Source of the DNA: Penium margaritaceum
Taxonomy: Eukaryota; Streptophyta; Zygnematophyceae; Desmidiales; Peniaceae
Reading direction: 5' to 3'
Assembly: GCA_023375785.1 (NCBI GenBank)
Contig: SZWC01006745.1
Coordinates: forward strand, 1-50,799
DNA: 50,799 nt
Shown: positions 46,401-50,799 of the stretch, in pieces
Layout of the letters: each line of letters starts with the position of its first letter
Position numbering within the stretch: the first letter of the stretch is position 1
Made by a program: the position numbers and the translations under genes
Notes under the pieces: model-generated
The model's database searches: none
Seen by the model: only the letters and a program-made list of their open reading frames with translations
What the model was told of the DNA's origin: nothing

Positions 46401-46434
46401 AGGAGGACCCCTCCCCAGTGGGGCTACCAGCCAT
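40465..46434 (-). pseudogene. E2 gag-pol, many stops and frameshifts
   Basis: Gag ATG at 46434 (MAGSPTGEGSSSVGR). A one-base insertion just after shifts the frame before the Gln tract. The zinc knuckle near 45040-45095 reads YLNCGQPGHGWYTC, with Tyr for the first Cys. Protease (WIIDSGATHHM), integrase (DRGGDY, GVSERWNRT), the 12-residue linker repeats (42600-43060), reverse transcriptase and RNase H follow in E1 order. In-frame TAG replaces expected Gln at 45816-45818, 45720-45722, 45159-45161, 41771-41773 and 41669-41671, Trp at 40831-40833 and Glu at 42164-42166. The zinc knuckle shares the gag frame, which argues for a single gag-pol polyprotein in this family. Confidence 0.88.
40712..41138 (-). 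repeat. 213-bp direct duplication joined by one N
   Basis: 40712-40924 is repeated at 40926-41138 around N at 40925, apparently identical. The 214-bp offset adds a false frameshift in RNase H. Confidence 0.88.
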
Positions 46435-47484
46435 GATGTGATGCCCTTTGTTTTGTTTTTTTTCTCTGTGGGGTGCTGACGTTAGCACTGACGTCTACTG
46501 AGGGCGGTGGACATCCTGCCCACCCTTAGGATTACTTCCGCCTTCCCTTGACCCCTTCTTTGGTTCCTTTTTGTTTTTTTTGTGTGAGTTGAGGACGTCA
46601 GCAGTGACGTCAGTAGTGACGGCAGTAGCGGGATGCTGACGTCAGTAGTGGTGGTTGTTGAGGCCGCTGCTGTAGCTGCTGTTGCTACTGGTACTGCTGT
46701 TGCTGTTGTTTGCTGCTGCTACGGCTGCTACTGTAGTTGGTGCTACTGTTGCTACTACTGCTACTGCAATTTTTGCTGTTGTTGCTGCTGCTGCCGCTGC
46801 TGGTGCTGCGGCTGCTACTGTTGTTGCTGCTGCTGTTGCTGCTGCTGCGACTGCAGTTGCAGCAGCAGTTGCTGCTGTTGTGGATTACTGAGGCTACTAA
46901 GGCTGCTGCAGCAGCGGCAGTGAAGCAGGTGTGGTGGGGGAAGTTTCTGCTCCTTTTTTCATCCTTCTTCCTCGTCTGTCACAGCGGGCAGCTGCCCGCT
47001 GTCAGCTACGAGCAGCGGGCTGCTGCTCGCTGGCAGTGAGCTGCTGCTCGCTGGCAGTAGGCAGCTGCTCGTTGGGAGTAGCAGGCTCCTGATTGCTGCT
47101 CGCTCACTACGGGCAGCGAGCAGCAACAATAGCTGCAGGCAGCTGCTCGCTACAGCTGCTGCTGCGGCTTGCTGTTGCTACGGCTTGCTGCTGCGACTGC
47201 TGCAGCCTGCTGCTGCTACTGCAAGCTGCTGCAACTACTGCTTTGTCGCTGATACTGCTCGCTGCTACTGTAGGCTGCTGCTTCTGCCAGCTGCTGGTAC
47301 AGGCTGCTGCTGCTGCGAGCTGCTGCTGAGGGCTGTTGTGAGGAAAAAATCTGACGCCGCCACCAGGCGGATCAACGCTGCCGGAAAAAATCCAGCAGCA
47401 TTTCCCTTGCATTGGCGCGTATGGGGGTCGGCCGGCGTTGTCTGGCACTTGTACGCCAGTCTTCGGCTGCTGTTGCTACGCTCT
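46435..47484 (-). repeat. E2 leader: CTG/CAG-rich with TGACGTCA sites and one stem-loop
   Basis: Shorter, decayed relative of the E1 leader. TGACGTCA at 46605-46612 and 46637-46644 with a near match at 46593-46600, triplet repeats at 46660-46920 and 47150-47330, and the GCCGG stem-loop at 47375-47401. Confidence 0.7.
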
Positions 47485-47497
47485 GGCTCTGATACCA
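47485..47497 (-). promoter_or_regulatory. E2 primer-binding site
   Basis: TGGTATCAGAGCC on the minus strand, directly adjoining the LTR, as in E1. Confidence 0.92.
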
Positions 47498-48348
47498 AGC
47501 TAGAATCCTAGGCAGCAGGTTGGGGCAGCATGCGTTGTCGATGCAGCGTGCGGGCTTCCACGCTTGTTGCTTAAGTCTGCTGCCCCCTCGGTCTGCTGCT
47601 CGAGAGACTAAGTTTTGAAGCTCTGGGTTTGTTACTCAGAAGTGCGCGCGCCAGTGTTAACTCCAGAAAGCAGCTGAAAACTGAAAGCAACTGATTAGCA
47701 ATGAAGAATGAGCAACAATGGGAGACCCCTCCAAGTTCTAGCTCCACCCCACTAGTGTAGAACTTGTTACTCAGCTAACCAGCCAATCAGAAAATAGTGC
47801 TAGACCTATCATTTGGCAGGCAGGATTTTCTCGGTGAGCCCTACAAGTCGCCCGACAGCCCAAAACCCGGGCGTTGTCCGTTTTGCCTGAAAACTGGACC
47901 ATACCATAACACGGACGCTGCGAACGCAGTCGTGCAGTCAGAATGAGCTAGAAAACAGCTACAAGAAGTTATGGCTGCACGAACCCAGGCAGTGCCTATG
48001 ACAGTCAACAATGCCAAACAGGACCATACAACAAGAGACATAGACCCTAGGCATCGCATGATGCTACAGACAGAATGCCACTGCCAGACACAGCGTTAGG
48101 TGCATGCAGACAGCATCTGCAGTGGCAGTGACCGCCGGCGGCCCGACCACCGAGGAGGCCTACCGATGGAGCTGAGCGCATCACCAGAGGAGGAGGCTCC
48201 AGCGACGGGTGCATGGGCCTCAACATGCGTCGGCTCCACCGAGCGACACTCGAGCGGCGTCAAGTCTCGCCGTCAATCATCTGCACGCTGATGTACACAA
48301 GCCGGGAGGACACAACAGAGTACAATGAGAGATGCACGAAAACCAACA
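47498..48348 (-). repeat. E2 5' LTR (851 bp)
   Basis: From AGCTAGAATCCTAGGCAG to CCAACA in the plus reading; equal in length to the left LTR, then GTTTC. Confidence 0.92.
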
Positions 48349-48353
48349 GTTTC

Positions 48354-48541
48354 ATGCACGCACAAAGCACATTGCTGTTGAGCATCATTTTGTGCGTGTT
48401 CTTGTGGAGCGACAGGTGATCTCCGTCATTTGGGTCGGCACCGACATACAGGCTGACTTCTTGACCAAGGCACTTGCGCGCGGAAAGTTCATGGTGGCCA
48501 TTCATTCTGTCGAGCTACGCCCCTTGCCAGAGAGTGGCTGA
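48354..48541 (+). pseudogene. E3 RNase H C-terminus
   Basis: Begins ATGCACGCACAAAGCAC, the codons that directly follow GTGTTTC at 39506. It runs through TKHIAVEHHFV and ADFLTKALARGKF to TGA, the usual copia RNase H end. It has no start of its own. Confidence 0.9.
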
Positions 48542-48630
48542 GAGTGGGGTGTGTGAGCATGGACTGTTGAGCATCTTGTTGTGCACCTATGTCAGTTCTG
48601 CACGTGTATGGACATGCGTATCATCGGGTC

Positions 48631-48639
48631 ATGGGGGAG
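48631..48639 (+). promoter_or_regulatory. E3 polypurine tract
   Basis: ATGGGGGAG immediately before the 3' LTR start TGTTGTGATG. Confidence 0.88.
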
Positions 48640-49280
48640 TGTTGTGATGTGACTTGTTTCTGTCTGTTTGTGCTGCTTACTGTGACCACTCGGCTGTGTC
48701 CATGCTCGTGCAGATCCCTGATGCGGGCCCAGCTGGCGCCGGAGCACCGACGGTTGGTGGGTCCATCCACTAGGAGCTGCCAGACGGCTGCCACGACGTC
48801 CCGGATGCTTGCTGGGGTGCTCTGCAGCTTTTCTGTAGACGCTAGAGTTTTCTCGGTGGACTAACTCTCGAGCCCGATTTGCATGTTTTGCATTGTCTGT
48901 CCACCGATCGATGCCGGACTTGTGGGTGTGACTAGTTGTAGCGTCCGGCTCAAGATTTTGCATCTCTAGGTTGAGACGGTGTTGCGTTTGGATGCATGTG
49001 CGCAGAGTTACGGCCAAAACAGTGGTATTGAGTCAGTTTTAGGACAAACTGACATTGCTGCGTGCGTGACATGCTGTGTGCCGCGGCAGGTATTTATGTC
49101 GTGTGCTTGTAAGTTGTCATTTTTCTCTGTCTTACTAAGCTATTGGAGCTTATGAGACTTTGCGCATCTCCCTAGCCTGATCCTTGCTGTTTCTTGCACC
49201 TGCTTGCTTGCTAGTGTGCTAGTGGACAGAGTCGCCACGTCAGTAGCAGCAAGGTTAGGAAGCTTCCTAGCAATTTCTCA
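48640..49280 (+). repeat. E3 3' LTR (641 bp)
   Basis: Matches the 5' LTR, ends TTTCTCA, and is followed by the CCATG site duplication. Confidence 0.92.
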
Positions 49281-49285
49281 CCATG

Positions 49286-49315
49286 ACGTCGGAACAAGTC
49301 GAGGTTCACACAACA
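49286..49315 (-). repeat. E4 right LTR, last 30 bp
   Basis: ACGTCGG...GAGGTTCACACAACA continues the LTR broken at 32339. It matches 26628-26660 in the left LTR, with small differences. Confidence 0.8.
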
Positions 49316-49330
49316 GTCGCCATGTGTGGA

Positions 49331-49959
49331 GGGATTCCAAGTAATTGAAGTCAATAGCCTGTCTCTGAGAGGTCTGAAGATGCATGCATTTAGACCCGGA
49401 AACTTGAAGTGATGCTGATATGGGATGGAAGATGTATACGTGCAGGTGGATAGAACTAGTGTTCATAACAAACCGAATCTCAGATCCGTTTGGCACCAAC
49501 ACTTGAACACAAATCAATATGAGTTCCATGCATACCCTCACAGTGCTTGGAAACCGTCTCAACTGGTTGTCGTTGAACATAAGCTGGCCAGCTCGAGCAG
49601 TGGCACATGAATGCCCTGACCCACATCTTGCAAGCATGGAGCTACCATAGAGACGGTACGTTCCTATCCAATGTGGAAAGTGAGAGTCTCTTGTTCCAGA
49701 ACCTAGAGAGTCTGACCACAAGTCTCACATATGCTGGACTGAGGACTTCTATATAGAGAAGAGTTAGGGTGCTACCCGGCGTCTAACACTGTTCTGTTCA
49801 CTGCATAATCACATCAGTACAACGACCCACAGTGTAAAACGGAACAGATGACACAACACTCTGAATCGAAACAACGGCGAGGTTGTTCAGCACAGGTGCT
49901 TCATGCCGAATGCGTTACATTTTTAAGCTCTTGTGACAAGAAATCCCCTCAGAAACCCA
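49331..49959. other. no gene seen
   Basis: No recognised protein or repeat. Probably the original downstream flank of the E4 target site. Confidence 0.45.
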
Positions 49960-50085
49960 TTACGAGGTCGCCGTTACGTTTTCCTTTGCATCGTTTGCAA
50001 CAATTGCAGTGACAATTGGTGAGATATCGATTTGTGCAGCGTCCATGGCTCTAGCAACCCATGTTGGTATTCGGCCCGTTGGAAA
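49960..50085 (-). CDS. exon-like segment B, possible last exon of an unknown gene
   Basis: Minus strand: a pyrimidine-rich stretch ending CCGCAG is followed at 50085 by an open frame FPTGRIPTWVARAMDAAQ and 23 more codons to TAA at 49960. The first 18 codons match segment A at 25045-25098; two of the three nucleotide differences are synonymous. Homology starts exactly at the acceptor-like AG in both copies. No upstream exon is recognisable and the family is unknown. Confidence 0.35.
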   Translation of the reverse strand, partial: FPTGRIPTWVARAMDAAQIDISPIVTAIVANDAKENVTATS

Positions 50086-50152
50086 CTGCGGAAGCACAAA
50101 GGCACCAACATCGACTCAGCAACATGTCGGTAGAGGCGAGAGGGAGGGAAGA

Positions 50153-50173
50153 GGGGGGGGGGGGGGGGGGGGG
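50153..50173 (+). repeat. 21-base G run
   Basis: Uninterrupted G run preceded by GAGGGAGGGAAGA. A second G-rich run ends the window (50783-50799). Capable of quadruplex folding on the plus strand; also prone to sequencing error. Confidence 0.9.
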
Positions 50174-50799
50174 CATCTCTTGGCATCTCATCCAAGCGGG
50201 TTGCGTGTGCAAACACAAATCGTTGACGCACCATAAGTACTCAATCTCCAGGCACAACGTGTTGAACAAGGGGAAAGACAAGGGTCAAAGGTTGGGCCGA
50301 GGGGCAGGGGATGGGGAATTCGGAGGATGAAGGCGAGGGGGATAAAGCGAGGCAATGCATGCCAACAGCAAGAAAGTGAGAGGCAAGCGAAGTGTGAAGG
50401 GTAGGAGGAGGGAAGGAGTGTGGAAGGAGTGTGGAAGGAGACTGTAGGCGGAGGGCCAAGTGGACGTTCAAAGAGAGTGCAGTCAACGGCAACGGACAAC
50501 CACAGGACAGAGACACAGATTTGGTTGATGTGAAGACAATGCGCTGCACCGTGGCAGTTTTTCCTCCCTTGCTTGCACTTTTCACCGTCTACAGTCCAAC
50601 GTCCACCACGTAGAGTCCAGCGATTAGCGGTTGACCGGAGAAAAAAAGAGGGGGGTGACAAACCATGCTTGCTGGTGAGCCTTAGGCAGTTTGTAGGGCT
50701 TCAAGAACAGCCAAAAAGAAACCGCGGATCTCAAACTCCGCAGAAAAAAGGGCACGGCAGAAAAGTTTTGATGAGTGTTGGCGGGGGAGGGGGGGGGGG
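50174..50799. other. purine-rich flank, no gene seen
   Basis: Plus strand rich in AGG/GAAGG. A long minus-strand frame (50188-50661) is Pro/Ser/Leu-rich and looks like a by-product of the purine bias. Confidence 0.45.

Larger units (their letters stand above)
39507..48348 (-). mobile_element. E2: decayed full-length copia element of the E1 family
   Basis: LTRs of equal length (851 bp each), primer-binding site, leader, gag-pol and polypurine tract, in minus orientation. The site duplication GTTTC is at 39502-39506 and 48349-48353 and lies within the RNase H codons of E3. The LTRs differ by several percent by eye, clearly more than those of E1. Gag-pol is collinear with E1 but carries many stops and frameshifts. 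Confidence 0.94.
32340..49280 (+). mobile_element. E3: degenerate Ty1/copia element, second family
   Basis: 5' LTR 32340-32985, primer-binding site, leader, gag, pol, polypurine tract and 3' LTR 48640-49280. Both LTRs start TGTTGTGATG and end TCTCA (canonical TG...CA). The site duplication CCATG is at 32335-32339 and 49281-49285. E2 sits in its RNase H region. Its LTR and linker differ from E1/E2. Many TAG stops, a changed protease site and frameshifts show it is dead. Confidence 0.93.
25114..49315 (-). mobile_element. E4: large LTR element without pol (LARD-like)
   Basis: Two LTRs of about 1.5 kb (25114-26660, and 30850-32339 plus 49286-49315) bound an internal region of about 4.2 kb. The region has a primer-binding site at its right end and a purine tract at its left, so the element runs minus. 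No protease, integrase, reverse transcriptase or RNase H is visible, which suggests a non-autonomous large retrotransposon derivative. E3 interrupts its right LTR. The flanks share a 15-bp near-repeat (25099-25113 and 49316-49330, 13 of 15 identical), longer than the usual 4-6 bp site duplication. Confidence 0.78.

Noticed and set aside
33942..46434. TAG reassigned to glutamine in this genome, as in some ulvophyte algae
   Set aside because: Many TAGs sit at Gln positions, but others replace Trp (40831) or Glu (42164), as decay would give. The open E1 pol frame uses only CAG/CAA for Gln with no TAG. CHG deamination explains the pattern better.
1..50799. A novel defence system, operon or biosynthetic cluster
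   Set aside because: Apart from the carrier gene and transposon proteins no recognisable enzyme or linked gene set appears; the novelty here is in transposon structure.
1..50799. tRNA or rRNA genes
   Set aside because: I found only primer-binding sites (12-13 bases) complementary to a tRNA end, and no cloverleaf or rRNA-like sequence by reading.

Overview
This is a eukaryotic nuclear window, most likely from a streptophyte or green alga. The evidence is a host gene with spliceosomal introns, LTR retrotransposons primed by the plant-type initiator-Met tRNA site (TGGTATCAGAGC), long (CTG/CAG)n tracts, and runs of N. The layout would suit a charophyte genome such as Chara, but the sequence alone does not fix the species. 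Only one host gene is convincing; almost everything else is transposable element or its debris.

Positions 1-5560: a minus-strand mitochondrial carrier gene of the aspartate/glutamate-carrier type (three exons, about 851 aa), its 3' flank with a near-perfect hairpin, and a GC/CpG-rich 5' region.

Positions 6532-19003: a nested block. Two 816-bp arms in inverted orientation (6532-6591 plus 16967-17722, and 18188-19003) form a fold-back structure. The left arm is split by a solo Ty1/copia LTR (site duplication CGATG). That LTR is itself split by a full-length copia element E1 (6899-16428, minus strand, site duplication CTATT) with a nearly complete gag-pol reading frame.

Positions 19004-25098: AT-richer, with no recognisable gene, but with a diverged tandem repeat of about 185 bp period and a short conserved exon-like segment.

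Positions 25099-49330: a three-level nest. E4 (minus, 25114-49315, large LTRs, no pol) has its right LTR split by E3 (plus, copia, 32340-49280, site duplication CCATG). The RNase H domain of E3 is split by E2 (minus, copia of the E1 family, 39507-48348, site duplication GTTTC). Removing E2 restores the RNase H frame of E3. Removing E3 restores the right LTR of E4.

Positions 49331-50799: a flank with a second, inverted copy of the exon-like segment and poly-G runs.

The copia copies carry many in-frame stops, mostly TAG where CAG (Gln) is expected, as C-to-T decay at methylated CHG sites would give. Five single-N joins occur; four are flanked by a directly repeated sequence and look like unmerged contig overlaps.
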